Positions 16,778 to 26,309 are shown, counted from the first letter of the stretch. The stretch is DNA of 64,000 nt from Bacillus sp. ISL-18 (GCF_018613415.1 NZ_JAGGQG010000003.1:1-64000); one strand, 5' to 3'. The notes: generated by a model from the sequence alone, not told the origin. Translations and numbers: made by a program.

Positions 16778-18310
16778 ATGAATTCATCTGAAAACACCCA
16801 AAAGTTTCCTCGGACATATTGGCGTGAAATCGAAATGCCTACATTTAAGTCTTTAGATCAAGATATTAATGTGGATGTAGCGATAGTGGGTGCTGGGATT
16901 ACAGGTATTACCGCCGCCTACCTCCTGACAAAGGAAGGAAAAAAGGTAGCCCTTCTTGAAGCAGGCGGCATTTTAAACGGAACGACTGGGCACACAACAG
17001 CCAAATTAACGGCTCAGCATGGCCTTATTTATGATGAGTTTATTAATCATTTTGGAAAAGAAAAGGCTAGATTATATTATGAATCAATGATGATGGCGGT
17101 TCAATTTGTGGAAAATACCGTGAACGAGAAAGGCATTAAATGCGACTTTAGTAAGCAGGATGCTTATGTATATGCCACAACGGATGAGTATGCGGACAAG
17201 CTTAAAACCGAATGGGAGGCTTACAAGGATCTTGATATTGCTGGAGCCTTAAAAGATTCCATTCCATTTAATATTCCTGTTAAAATGGCACTTATGATGA
17301 GTAATCAGGCTCAATATCATCCCTTAAAATTTTTAAAGGCCCTTTTGGATGAAGCAGTGCAAGCAGGCTGTTCTGTTTATGAAAATACTGTTGCTGATAA
17401 TATAGAGGACGATTTTACAGAGCCAAAGGTGATCACAAAGAATGGCCAAAAAGTGACGGCTAAGCAGGTAATTATTGCTTCGCATTTTCCGTTTTATGAT
17501 AAACCAGGACTTTACTTTGCAAGGATGTACGCTGATCGTTCTTACGCTATCGGGGTCAAAACGAAGCAGGAATATCCTGGCGGCATGTATATAAGCGCTG
17601 ACAGCCCCACCCGTTCGATTCGGTATACCCCCTTGGATAATGGAGAGAACTTGTTAATTATTGGCGGTGAAAACCACAAAACGGGTCAGGGCGTTGACAC
17701 ATTAAAGCACTTTGACGAGCTGCAGGCCTTTACAGAAGAAGTTTTTGGCATAAAGGAATACCAATACCGATGGTCTGCTCAAGATAATGTGACCTTGGAT
17801 AAAATGCCTTACATTGGCCCTTATACGGAGGACCGAAAAAATGTTTTAATAGCAACCGGTTATAAAAAATGGGGAATGACCACTGGGATTCTGGCAGGGC
17901 ATATTTTAAAAGATTATATTGTTGGCAGTACGAGCCGATATGCAGTGTTATATAGTCCATCACGTTTTCATGCCGATCCCGATTTAAAGGAAGTAATTTC
18001 AACGAATGTCGATGTGGCCAAACACTTACTTAAGGGTAAGCTTGAAGTCGTTGAAAAGGTGCCGGAAGATTTACAGGCAGGTGAGGGTTCGGTTGTTACG
18101 TACCGTGGAAAAAGAGCGGGTGCCTATAAGGACGACCAGGGAAAACTCTATATTGTCGACACCACTTGTACCCATCTCGGCTGTGAATGTGAATGGAATC
18201 GTGCCGAAAAGTCTTGGGACTGCCCATGTCACGGCTCCCGCTATTCGTACGCGGGCGATGTGATTGAGGGTCCAACTAAAAAGCCGTTAGAACTGCTTCA
18301 AGGAGAATAA
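16778..18310 (+). CDS. yhfW: FAD-dependent oxidoreductase with C-terminal Rieske domain (YhfW-like)
   Basis: A 510-residue fusion. Residues ~32-400 form a DAO-type FAD oxidoreductase with the dinucleotide motif VAIVGAGITGITAAYLL. Residues ~420-508 are a Rieske [2Fe-2S] domain with ligands CTHLGC and CPCHGS. The arrangement and length match B. subtilis YhfW. The substrate is unknown; the fused cluster suggests electrons leave or enter the flavin through the Rieske centre. Single gene, GGAGG ribosome site, followed by a strong terminator. Confidence 0.88.
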   Translation: MNSSENTQKFPRTYWREIEMPTFKSLDQDINVDVAIVGAGITGITAAYLLTKEGKKVALLEAGGILNGTTGHTTAKLTAQHGLIYDEFINHFGKEKARLYYESMMMAVQFVENTVNEKGIKCDFSKQDAYVYATTDEYADKLKTEWEAYKDLDIAGALKDSIPFNIPVKMALMMSNQAQYHPLKFLKALLDEAVQAGCSVYENTVADNIEDDFTEPKVITKNGQKVTAKQVIIASHFPFYDKPGLYFARMYADRSYAIGVKTKQEYPGGMYISADSPTRSIRYTPLDNGENLLIIGGENHKTGQGVDTLKHFDELQAFTEEVFGIKEYQYRWSAQDNVTLDKMPYIGPYTEDRKNVLIATGYKKWGMTTGILAGHILKDYIVGSTSRYAVLYSPSRFHADPDLKEVISTNVDVAKHLLKGKLEVVEKVPEDLQAGEGSVVTYRGKRAGAYKDDQGKLYIVDTTCTHLGCECEWNRAEKSWDCPCHGSRYSYAGDVIEGPTKKPLELLQGE

Positions 18311-18341
18311 ATATTCATTAGGGTCATCACTCAACATCCAA

Positions 18342-18377
18342 AAACGCCTCCTTCCGTACGGAGGAGGCGTTTTTTCT
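18342..18377 (+). terminator. terminator after yhfW
   Basis: AACGCCTCC / GGAGGCGTT stem with TTTTTT. Confidence 0.9.
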
Positions 18378-18380
18378 CAT

Positions 18381-18515
18381 TTATTTGCTATTCGGACGGT
18401 TCCGTTTTAATTCTTCTCCGGTTGTAAATTCCACTAACTCTGCACTATCCTTCATACCCTTTTTACGATTATTATTTCGCTGGGCATTGGCGTTACCAAG
18501 TTTCTGTCTTCCCAC
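18381..18515 (-). CDS. 44-residue basic hydrophilic protein, possibly spore-related
   Basis: Start GTG at 18515 with AAGGAG 8 nt upstream. The protein begins MGRQKLGNANAQRNNNRKKG and is strongly basic and asparagine-rich in its first half, with an acidic patch (SAELVEF, GEEL) in the second. Small basic proteins of this look are common among minor spore proteins of Bacillus, but I do not recognise a specific family. The yhfW terminator may be shared at its 3' side. Confidence 0.6.
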   Translation of the reverse strand: MGRQKLGNANAQRNNNRKKGMKDSAELVEFTTGEELKRNRPNSK

Positions 18516-18571
18516 ACTACCATCTCCTTTTGTAAGAAAATCATTTATAGTATGGTTGAATCAGATTGCCC

Positions 18572-20041
18572 CTATTCCTTACCTAAAACTGGTGGTTTTC
18601 GATGGCCGGTAATTTGTTCAAAAGCATAAGCAATTTCAATCAATACCGGTTCACTAAAAGCCGTCCCTGCAAACGAAATACCAACAGGTTCCCCTTCATG
18701 AGTGTAACCAATTGGTACTGTTATGGTTGGATAGCCCGCCTTCGCACTAATATGCGACCCTTCGTCACTTGGAATAATTAGCACATCTAAGTGATTATTT
18801 TTAAAAGCATAATCGATCCCTTGCTCGGTGGAATGATAAAGATCAAACTCTAATGCGTCAATGTACGCTTGTTCGGTCAGTGACCCGCTTGTTTCTTCTG
18901 ATTCAACGAGTACCTCTTGCCCATACTTGAGCGTTTGTTCGTCATTTTGATTATTAAAAGCAATTAAATCCGCCAGCGTTCTGATTGGAATCGACGGATG
19001 AAGCTTACTTAAATACGCATTTAGGTCCGGCTTAAATTCATAGGTTAACACATCATACTTCCACTCGGCTTTGACTGAAGGAATGGAAATATTCTCAACT
19101 ACCTCAGCCTCTGATTTTCTTAATACACCCAATGCTGTTCTAACGACGTCAGCCTTATTTTTATCTAGAAGCTCGATAAAACCTTCTGTTGCGATACCGA
19201 TTCTTTTCCCTTTCAGACCATCCTTTCGCAAAAACTTCGTGAAGTCCGTCCCTATTAAGGGGTTTGTTTTCGTGATGGGGTCGCGGTCATCCATTCCACA
19301 TAAAGATGTCAATAAAATAGCAGCATCTTCAACAGTCCTCGCCATTGGTCCTGCCGTATCCTGGGTATGTGCTATTGGGATAATCCCTCTTCTACTGATC
19401 AAACCCAACGTTGGTTTAATCCCCACTAATGAATTCTGGCAGGCCGGGTTTAAAATCGAACCGGATGTTTCCGTTCCGACTGCCGCAGCGGCAAAATTAG
19501 CAGCGATTGCTGCTCCCGATCCTGAACTTGAACCACCAACGTCAAATTTTCCAGGTCCATACGGATTTAAGACCTGCCCGCCTCTGGAGCTATAACCGCT
19601 TTTCATACCGTAAGCCATAAAGTTGGCCCATTCTGTCATATTGGTTTTTCCTAAAATAATAGCCCCCGCCTGACGCAATTGATCCGCTACTGCCGAATCC
19701 TCCAAAGCAATCGAATTCTTCAAGGCTAATGAACCTGCACTTGTATGCATTTTGTCATGTGTATCAATATTATCTTTAATTAAAATCGGTATACCGTGCA
19801 GTTGGCTGCGTGGTCCAGACTTCTTCCTTTCCGCATCAAGAGCTTCAGCAATATGTAAAGCATCTGGATTTACTTCCAGGATAGAATGAATCGTTTTATC
19901 AAAAATAGAAATTCTCTTTAAATACAGCAGGGTAAGCTCTTTAGAGGTAATCTCACCAGCTGTTAATTTTTCTTGCATCGTACGGATGGAGGCCTCCTCA
20001 AGCCACTCTTCAACTCGTTTATTCCATTTTGGTTTTTGCAT
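18572..20041 (-). CDS. amidase (amidase-signature family)
   Basis: An enzyme of about 489 residues of the amidase signature family, which hydrolyses amide bonds. The catalytic Lys-Ser-Ser set is visible: the Lys in PILIKDNIDT, a cis-Ser in the glycine/serine-rich FDVGGSSSGSGAAIAANFA, and the nucleophilic Ser in GTETSGSILNP. The ATG at 20041 has GGAGGG 6 nt upstream; the longer frame to 20074 has no ribosome site. GatA is unlikely because gatB/gatC are not beside it. Substrate unknown. Confidence 0.9.
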   Translation of the reverse strand: MQKPKWNKRVEEWLEEASIRTMQEKLTAGEITSKELTLLYLKRISIFDKTIHSILEVNPDALHIAEALDAERKKSGPRSQLHGIPILIKDNIDTHDKMHTSAGSLALKNSIALEDSAVADQLRQAGAIILGKTNMTEWANFMAYGMKSGYSSRGGQVLNPYGPGKFDVGGSSSGSGAAIAANFAAAAVGTETSGSILNPACQNSLVGIKPTLGLISRRGIIPIAHTQDTAGPMARTVEDAAILLTSLCGMDDRDPITKTNPLIGTDFTKFLRKDGLKGKRIGIATEGFIELLDKNKADVVRTALGVLRKSEAEVVENISIPSVKAEWKYDVLTYEFKPDLNAYLSKLHPSIPIRTLADLIAFNNQNDEQTLKYGQEVLVESEETSGSLTEQAYIDALEFDLYHSTEQGIDYAFKNNHLDVLIIPSDEGSHISAKAGYPTITVPIGYTHEGEPVGISFAGTAFSEPVLIEIAYAFEQITGHRKPPVLGKE

Positions 20042-20108
20042 CGTTTCCCTCCTCATATCACATAAATAATTCAAGTGAACCCATAAAGAATCCTTTTTTT
20101 ATAAAAAT

Positions 20109-20134
20109 AAGCAGTGGAATACACCACTGCTTTC
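20109..20134 (-). terminator. terminator after the DEAD-box gene
   Basis: AGCAGTGG / CCACTGCT stem close to the yfmL-like stop codon, T-rich on the minus-strand 3' side. Confidence 0.65.
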
Positions 20135-20137
20135 CTC

Positions 20138-21283
20138 TTACCGTTTAAGCTTTTGCTGTCTTTGTTCTTCCGCCACGATTTTTCCTTGATAAAAAACTCT
20201 TTTATGGAGCGGAATTTGTAATTCCCGGCAAAAACGTTTCAACTCGCGTTCTTCACGCTCTGTTACAAGTGAAATAACCGTTCCGTTTGCTCCCATTCTT
20301 CCCGTTCTTCCAGCTCTGTGGACATACTGAGTAATATCCTTAGGGAAATCAATTTGTACAACATGGCTGACCCCTTGAATGTCCAGACCTCGTGCCGCAA
20401 TATCTGTAGCAATCAGCATTTTCATTTTTCCATCACGGAAATCCTTTAATGCGGCCTGGCGCTCGAGCTTTTTCATGTCACTATGAAGGATACCAATTGA
20501 TAACTCTTTAAATAACAATTTTTCTTTAACAACTTGAATTTCTCCAATATCATTAATAAAGGCTAACGATTTACTTTTCTCTAGGCGAGCTATTTTTTCA
20601 AGGAGTTTAATTTTATCCCTTTGCTCACACAAAAAATAGATATGTTCCACTTCACCCGAAGAAGCCATTTCATCTTTTTCAATCCGCAATACTTCAGGTT
20701 CATTGGTCAATTCTTTAGCTAACTTTTCTGTCACTTGTTTCATTGTGGCCGAAAATAATACGACTTGCCGGTCACCCATAGTCGATTTGACAATCTGCTG
20801 TACCGTCTGCAAATGCTCCGGAATGAGCAGCTGGTCACCCTCATCAAGGACGACCATCTTAACTTCGTGCATTTTTACCTTTTTTTGCTTGATTAACTCC
20901 AGTAACCTTCCTGGCGTAGCAAAAATAATCTGCGGGCGCTTCTTTAATTTTTCTAACTGACGTTTTGGGTTGGCGCCGCCAATAATGGAAGTACCTCTTA
21001 TTCCGCTTCCCTCTGACCACTTTTGAAATTCTTGATAAACCTGCATGACAAGCTCTTGAGAAGAGGCTAAAACTACTGCCTGTAAGGAAGAGGACTTCAT
21101 GTCGATTTTATGTAACAATGGAAGTAAATAAGCCAATGTCTTCCCCGTCCCTGTGGGTGACTCCGCAATCACATCTTTCCCTTCAAGGATGAGCGGAACC
21201 GCTGACTCCTGAATCGAGGTTGGTGCTTGAAATCCTGACTTTTGCCATGCTTCCTGTAAAAAGGGTTGTAAGGTGTTTAACAT
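20138..21283 (-). CDS. yfmL: DEAD-box RNA helicase YfmL-like
   Basis: A 381-residue ATP-dependent RNA helicase. Motifs: Q-motif (GFQAPTSIQ), Walker A in ESPTGTGKTLAYLLP, GG, TPGR, motif II written DEGD, SAT, then in the C-terminal RecA domain ATDIAARGLD and HRAGRTGR. Sequence and length fit B. subtilis YfmL, which has a role in ribosome assembly and cold growth and carries a DETD variant of motif II. No C-terminal extension. Single gene. Confidence 0.9.
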   Translation of the reverse strand: MLNTLQPFLQEAWQKSGFQAPTSIQESAVPLILEGKDVIAESPTGTGKTLAYLLPLLHKIDMKSSSLQAVVLASSQELVMQVYQEFQKWSEGSGIRGTSIIGGANPKRQLEKLKKRPQIIFATPGRLLELIKQKKVKMHEVKMVVLDEGDQLLIPEHLQTVQQIVKSTMGDRQVVLFSATMKQVTEKLAKELTNEPEVLRIEKDEMASSGEVEHIYFLCEQRDKIKLLEKIARLEKSKSLAFINDIGEIQVVKEKLLFKELSIGILHSDMKKLERQAALKDFRDGKMKMLIATDIAARGLDIQGVSHVVQIDFPKDITQYVHRAGRTGRMGANGTVISLVTEREERELKRFCRELQIPLHKRVFYQGKIVAEEQRQQKLKR

Positions 21284-21379
21284 TTTGTACTCCTTCTATC
21301 TATATCATTTTACGTTTATTATTTGTTAATCGATATCGTATTGATACTATCTTATAATTCATAAGGTGTCTAGTTTGGA

Positions 21380-21679
21380 TTAAGCCGGATTATTAAGGTA
21401 GAGGATCACCCAGACCATATGGTAGACTAAGACAGATAAATAAAGGACACATGTTGACATAAGCAGCGTCCGAATGATTCCTTGAAAGGGTTTGAAATAA
21501 AATAAAACAATCAGCACCAGCGGTAGTACTATTTTAATTAAGTAAAAATAGGACCAGCCCTCATCAATAATTTCTCTCATCATCGGGTTTCCTTCTTCAA
21601 TAAACCCCAATGAGATTCCGACATTTGTCAAGATTGCATCTAACAAGCCTGCTGCGAATAAAAAGATACAAGGTTTCAT
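21380..21679 (-). CDS. DUF5658-like membrane protein
   Basis: A 99-residue protein with three hydrophobic helices. The N-terminal phrase LLDAILTNVGISLGFIEEGNPMM is typical of the DUF5658 family (LDAXXT...GXXXEXNP). Function unknown. ATG with TAAGGAGGAAAT. Single gene. Confidence 0.7.
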   Translation of the reverse strand: MKPCIFLFAAGLLDAILTNVGISLGFIEEGNPMMREIIDEGWSYFYLIKIVLPLVLIVLFYFKPFQGIIRTLLMSTCVLYLSVLVYHMVWVILYLNNPA

Positions 21680-21806
21680 ATTTCCTCCTTAAAATCCCCT
21701 GTTTCAAAACCATTCTTTCTAATTATTGATCCAACAATACATTCTTTATTAAGAACATAACAACCAAAATAAAAGGCTGCTGGTTAAAGCAACCCATGTA
21801 ATCCCC

Positions 21807-22658
21807 TTAATTATCGTATTTCCCGCTTGCAGGTTTAGCCACTTCATTAAAATGCTCTACTAAATACATAAGGTTCATGGATAGCGCTTCCCCGCTCATC
21901 GGAATCCCATGTCCCGTCACAGCAACTTGCGGTTTCAAAGCCGCCAATTTCTGCACTGACTGATAGGCCGCATCCCAATCAGTCGTAAAATAACGCGGCG
22001 GACCGCTGATTTCCTGCGTTTGTGTAATCACCTTATAAAGCGATTCCTGCTTTACAGTTACAAAGGCATCTCCGGCAATTAGGGTTCTATCTTGTTCACG
22101 GAATAATGAAATATGACCTGGAGTATGTCCAGGTGTATGGATCCATTTCCACCCCTCTGGCATACATGGAACCGTCCCATCACTTGGAAGCGGCTGAACA
22201 TGCGCACTAATATCAATCCCATGGTTGGGGAACATCGTTGACATCTTCGCAACAAGACCGCTGTCCACATTTGGATCTCCAGGTGGATAATTCTCTTTTC
22301 CCGTTAAATAAGGAAGCTCTTTTTCATGTGCATATACAGGTATTTTCCAATCCTCTAAAAGTTCAGCAATAGACCCAACATGATCAAAATGTCCATGTGT
22401 TAGGACGATCGCTTTCGGAATGGCGTTTTCGCCAAACCGCTCCTGAATCATGTCCTTAATTTGCCCAGCCGACTTTGGCATCCCAGTGTCAATCAGTACA
22501 AATTCAGTTGTCTCTCCAGGGCTTCCTATCAAAACTAGATTAACAATTTGGTCCGTGTAGCAATATATATCCGGCAAAACAGCAACGCCAATCCCGCTCC
22601 CAATCGAAGACATTGGAAGAAATGAATCCTCAAATTTACTATCCTGAGTCTGATCCAA
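21807..22658 (-). CDS. MBL-fold metallo-hydrolase
   Basis: A 283-residue metallo-beta-lactamase fold hydrolase. Zinc ligands are visible: THGHFDHVG (HXHXDH), the His in HTPGHTPGH, the Asp in IAGDAF, and the final His in TGHGIPMSG. The glyoxalase II-like arrangement suggests a thioester, lactone or phosphodiester hydrolase, but the substrate cannot be inferred. The start TTG at 22658 has GGGGGTG upstream. Single gene. Confidence 0.88.
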   Translation of the reverse strand: MDQTQDSKFEDSFLPMSSIGSGIGVAVLPDIYCYTDQIVNLVLIGSPGETTEFVLIDTGMPKSAGQIKDMIQERFGENAIPKAIVLTHGHFDHVGSIAELLEDWKIPVYAHEKELPYLTGKENYPPGDPNVDSGLVAKMSTMFPNHGIDISAHVQPLPSDGTVPCMPEGWKWIHTPGHTPGHISLFREQDRTLIAGDAFVTVKQESLYKVITQTQEISGPPRYFTTDWDAAYQSVQKLAALKPQVAVTGHGIPMSGEALSMNLMYLVEHFNEVAKPASGKYDN

Positions 22659-22936
22659 GCAAACACCCCCTTTTTGAATATTATGTAACTCAGTAAGTAA
22701 TTTTATGTTTGATTCTACATGAACACGATAGTTACATTATAACAAACATTTCTGTTTCTAATAAAGAATAATTATATATAGTACATCTAGCCTTCCTTCA
22801 TGCTATTATTAAGAAATCTTACTTATCTTCAAAGATATGAAAATTGAAAGGTTTGTGAACATTGTCGCTAATTGGATTTAAACAGTGCAATTGATGATAA
22901 AATGAACATTCGGAAAACAATATATCGGAGTTGAAT

Positions 22937-23293
22937 ATGATGTTTAGCAGAATTGCACTTTTCGCATCGTTATTGTTCTTTTTATTTGGAACAACTAGTT
23001 TTGCCTATACACATTTAGAAAAATCTACTCCATCATCCGATTCTGTACCGGCAGATTCATTTCATAATAATTCAACATTAACTGTGGTGACCAGCTCAAA
23101 TAAAAATCCAAATATACAGGCAACAGACACAAAAGGCACAAAGAATCAGACAGAAAATGCTGTTTTGCTTATGAAAAAAAACCAGAGTATTCAGCCTTCC
23201 TTTAAAGACTACGTTGTTCCTGCAGCTGTGTGTCTTTTCCTCATCATCGTCCTTGGCGGCTACTGGTTTGGTTTTAGAAGGAAGTATGTTTAG
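22937..23293 (+). CDS. short CopC-like exported protein with C-terminal membrane anchor
   Basis: A 118-residue protein: signal peptide (residues 1-23), mature start YTHLEKSTPSSDS that resembles the first strand of CopC-type copper-binding domains (AHLXXSXPAXG), a serine/asparagine-rich stretch, and a C-terminal helix with RRK stop-transfer. Full CopC domains need about 95 residues and more strands, so the domain looks internally shortened. No frameshift is visible. The ATG at 22937 lies 6 nt after CGGAG; the TTG at 22931 is less likely. Might be a decayed gene. Confidence 0.6.
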   Translation: MMFSRIALFASLLFFLFGTTSFAYTHLEKSTPSSDSVPADSFHNNSTLTVVTSSNKNPNIQATDTKGTKNQTENAVLLMKKNQSIQPSFKDYVVPAAVCLFLIIVLGGYWFGFRRKYV

Positions 23294-23309
23294 AAGTTAT
23301 TCATGAAAC

Positions 23310-23344
23310 AAAAAGCGTTTAACCACATGGTTTACGCTTTTTTG
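23310..23344 (+). terminator. terminator after the CopC-like gene
   Basis: AAAAGCG...CGCTTTT stem with inner TAACC/GGTTA pairing and a T6 run. Confidence 0.85.
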
Positions 23345-23357
23345 TTTATTTCTATTC

Positions 23358-25322
23358 TTAATGAAGGGCCAGCCAAAATTCACCATTATAATCAATCAAT
23401 TCTTTCAGTTCAGAAAACGGTATTGAAAAAGTTGGGAAGCCAGCCGCATAAGGAGCAATTTCATAAGGCAGAAAGTAGATATTTAATCCTGCTTCACTTA
23501 TAAAAAACGGCTGATCCTCTTGAATCCCATGGTATTGATCTGGAAAGAGGTATGAGTATTCGTCATTACTTTTGATTTGATCTTCAATTAAATCACTAAT
23601 CACCTTAACATAAGGGCTTTCTGGTTTAAATAGATCTGCCAGCTGGTACAACCGCCCCGTTTTAAGGTTTAAATGAGCATATTTTTTCAGCGGCATTCCG
23701 TGAGCCGCACAAAATGGATAATCATAACCAGTTATCTCAATCACGAGTAGATTTTTCTTAAAAAAACTTATCGTAAAATCGCCTGTGTAATGGGACTCCA
23801 ATGGTGTAACAGGTACTTGTTTTACCCCTGCCATTGCCTTTAAAGCATCGTTTACTTGGCCTGCATTTTCCATTCCCTTTATCTCGGGATAATAAACGAG
23901 ATAATCAAAATTAGGCTTATATTTATGTTCCACAACAGCATATTGGTTAGTTAATGGGTAGATGGATGCTTGTTTCCAAACCAACTCATTTTTTTGATTA
24001 AAGTAAATGAGGCGCTGATCAATCTCACCTTTTATAAGGGTCTTTTCAATGCTAAGTCTCCCGTTTCCACTTACGTAGGGCAAGTGATCCATTCGATTTC
24101 CTTGCTTATCTATAAAATAAGTATGCTGATCATCCGAGACAGACGCTAGTCCGTCCTGAAAGTTCCCCATTTCATGAAAAATAAATCCAGTCATAACATG
24201 TCCGGCATGGTCAGCCAAGGCGAAAATAGATCGCACGCAGGCTTGTTTCGGGTCGATCTCCCTCCCAATGGCAAACCGTTTTTCTCCAATAGATAAAATT
24301 TGATTGTAATGGGCTTTCATGACAAATTGTCCGTTTTGATTAATTAATCCATAGAGCTCCTTTTGATTACTTTCCAGACTGACAATGGCACGCCCGTCTA
24401 TAAATCGTCCGGCAGTTGTATAGTTTGGCTTAATAATCATGTTACCCTCAACATCGATATAGCCATATAATCCATCGTAATTTTTCTTAAACGAAAGAAG
24501 GCCTTGACCATAATTACCCACCCATTCATAGGGGTAGGTATGCAATACGTTTCCAGTAAGGTCAATTAATTGGTACTGTTCTCCCTTTGGTTTTACAACT
24601 GCTCTGCCCTCTGTAAATTCACTGGCCGATTCATAGGCTGCGGGGATTACCACTTTCCCCTGTTTATTTAAATACCCATATAGATAATTTCCGTCCTCCT
24701 CTATTTCTACAGCTTCTACGCGGCCTTCCTTATATTCGGGATAGATAAAAGAGTATGCTTTTTCAGTAACCTCTTTACCACTTTCGTCGATAACCTTGAA
24801 ACCTTGACGGTCATTAACCACCGAACGACCTTCCGAAAACAGCTGAATCGTATCATATTTGGGCTTCACAATAAAATATCCTTTTTCGTCGATAATGCCT
24901 GATTTATCTATAAGCCCGACGACCGCTAAACCATTGTCTTGAAAATCTGCAGCATGGTCATAGATTGGAGGGAGAATAAATTTGCCTCTCGCATTGAGAT
25001 ATCCCCACTTGTTTCCGCCTATTTCCCTTATTGATGCAGGATATAAATAAACAGCTCTTGTTTCATAAAATTCATTAAGGATTCGAATGGCCCGTTCCTC
25101 GACTAATTTTGAAACTGGAAAATAGGATAAGGTTGTATACCTATTCTTTAAAACAAATAAATAGGACTGTTGATGATACCGATAAAGCCCAAAGACTTCA
25201 GTTATTCCGTCCCCATCTAAATCTCCCCAACTAAGAATGGCCTGATTGTTTAGATATTCGATTTCTGCTCCTGTTGGGAGGTAAGGCATCACAAGACGTA
25301 CTTCTCGATTAGATCCCACCAT
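23358..25322 (-). CDS. WG-repeat protein with C-terminal DUF3298-like domain
   Basis: A 654-residue protein with no clear signal peptide. Residues ~110-430 hold at least seven WG (KWG-type) repeats of about 45 residues, each with phrases such as KWGYLNARGKFILPPIYD and LYGYIDVEGNMIIKPNY. Residues ~480-650 resemble the DUF3298/RsiV-type domain (YPEIKGMENA, then PYEIAPYAAGFPTFSIPFSEL). WG repeats are beta-propeller-like scaffolds of unknown binding partner. The ATG follows GGGTGAG. Single gene. Confidence 0.8.
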   Translation of the reverse strand: MVGSNREVRLVMPYLPTGAEIEYLNNQAILSWGDLDGDGITEVFGLYRYHQQSYLFVLKNRYTTLSYFPVSKLVEERAIRILNEFYETRAVYLYPASIREIGGNKWGYLNARGKFILPPIYDHAADFQDNGLAVVGLIDKSGIIDEKGYFIVKPKYDTIQLFSEGRSVVNDRQGFKVIDESGKEVTEKAYSFIYPEYKEGRVEAVEIEEDGNYLYGYLNKQGKVVIPAAYESASEFTEGRAVVKPKGEQYQLIDLTGNVLHTYPYEWVGNYGQGLLSFKKNYDGLYGYIDVEGNMIIKPNYTTAGRFIDGRAIVSLESNQKELYGLINQNGQFVMKAHYNQILSIGEKRFAIGREIDPKQACVRSIFALADHAGHVMTGFIFHEMGNFQDGLASVSDDQHTYFIDKQGNRMDHLPYVSGNGRLSIEKTLIKGEIDQRLIYFNQKNELVWKQASIYPLTNQYAVVEHKYKPNFDYLVYYPEIKGMENAGQVNDALKAMAGVKQVPVTPLESHYTGDFTISFFKKNLLVIEITGYDYPFCAAHGMPLKKYAHLNLKTGRLYQLADLFKPESPYVKVISDLIEDQIKSNDEYSYLFPDQYHGIQEDQPFFISEAGLNIYFLPYEIAPYAAGFPTFSIPFSELKELIDYNGEFWLALH

Positions 25323-25434
25323 TGTTTCTCACCCATTTTTTTACTATATATATGAATGAGTTAGGCGGTGTGTGTGATAATGATTCTTTACAAATTAAAA
25401 AGCACACTTTGAATGTGTACTATTTAAGGTTCAC

Positions 25435-25809
25435 TTATAAATGGTCCTTCACATTGTACTGTCGGAGAATGCTTTCGATTTTAAGTGCTTTACCGATATC
25501 CCCTTGAATTTTCAATTTACCTGTCATAAATGCCATCGTTCCGTTCAGTTTTCCTAACAAAAACAGGCGGAAATTGGCTAATGACATTTTTAACGTACAA
25601 TCGGGAGGTGCATCTTTGCCTTTCCTTACCGTAGCACCGCCATCCTGAAAATGAAGCTGGCAGGATTCCTCTTCCTCTCCATGAATATCAAATTGATAAA
25701 GGGCCGTAACCCCTCGGATTGGCTCTGGGTGCTTATTTAAAATTTCTTCGATCAGCTTCATTAAATCCTGGAGAGAATACTCTTCTATTGTTTTTGACAA
25801 AGACAACAC
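25435..25809 (-). CDS. SCP2 sterol-binding domain protein
   Basis: A 124-residue protein covering one complete SCP2 (sterol carrier 2) domain: helix QDLMKLIEEILN, strands around CQLHFQDGGATVRKG, and the lipid pocket phrase FLLGKLNGTMAFMTGKLKIQGD. In bacteria such small SCP2 proteins probably bind acyl chains or other hydrophobic ligands. ATG with a weak site (AGGAGTGTTG). A frameshifted tandem paralogue lies just upstream in transcription order (25945-26309). Confidence 0.85.
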   Translation of the reverse strand: MLSLSKTIEEYSLQDLMKLIEEILNKHPEPIRGVTALYQFDIHGEEEESCQLHFQDGGATVRKGKDAPPDCTLKMSLANFRLFLLGKLNGTMAFMTGKLKIQGDIGKALKIESILRQYNVKDHL

Positions 25810-25901
25810 TCCTCTTTTTAAATCACCTGTTTTCCTTTAATTTTATGATACTAGTACGCATTCTTATCAAGCAATCACATCTTTTCCTTTTTTTTCGCAA
25901 A

Positions 25902-25938
25902 AAAGAGACAAATTCGGCAAATGCCGATTTATCTCTTT
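25902..25938 (-). terminator. hairpin after the SCP2 pseudogene
   Basis: AGAGACAAATTCGGCA / TGCCGATTTATCTCT stem with T-rich minus-strand 3' flank. Confidence 0.7.
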
Positions 25939-25944
25939 CGATGA

Positions 25945-26309
25945 TTAAAAAGGTTCTTTAATATGGTATCTTCGAAGAATCGTTTCTATTTTCATGCCCT
26001 TTGCTATATCACCCTTGGCTTTTACCTTTCCCGTTAATAGAGCAACGGCTCCACTTTGTTTACCTAATAAAAATTTCTTAAAATTATCGTATGATAAGGC
26101 CATGGAGACATCCGGTGTGTTTCAACCCCTTCTTTAATGGTCAATGTCCCATCTTTAAAAAAATGCTGGTAAGTTCCTGTCTCTTCACCGTGAACATCAT
26201 ATTGAACTACTCCGTTAAAATCTTTAATTGGTTCAGGATTTGCATTAAAAATTTCTTCAATCCGCTCCATTAATTCAGGTAACGAATACTCTCTAATCGC
26301 TTTAGCCAT
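25945..26309 (-). pseudogene. frameshifted SCP2-domain paralogue
   Basis: The intact frame gives 81 residues, beginning MAKAIREYSLPELMERIEEI, and reads out of frame after GVETH (about 26118). A one-base shift restores PDVSMALSYDNFKKFLLGK...GDIAKGMKIETILRRYHIKEPF and a stop at 25945, fully parallel to the gene at 25435-25809. So this is a tandem duplicate with a single indel, or a sequencing error at that spot. Confidence 0.8.

Noticed and set aside
18572..20041. GatA subunit of the transamidation complex
   Set aside because: No gatB or gatC beside it, and the length and sequence fit stand-alone amidases better.
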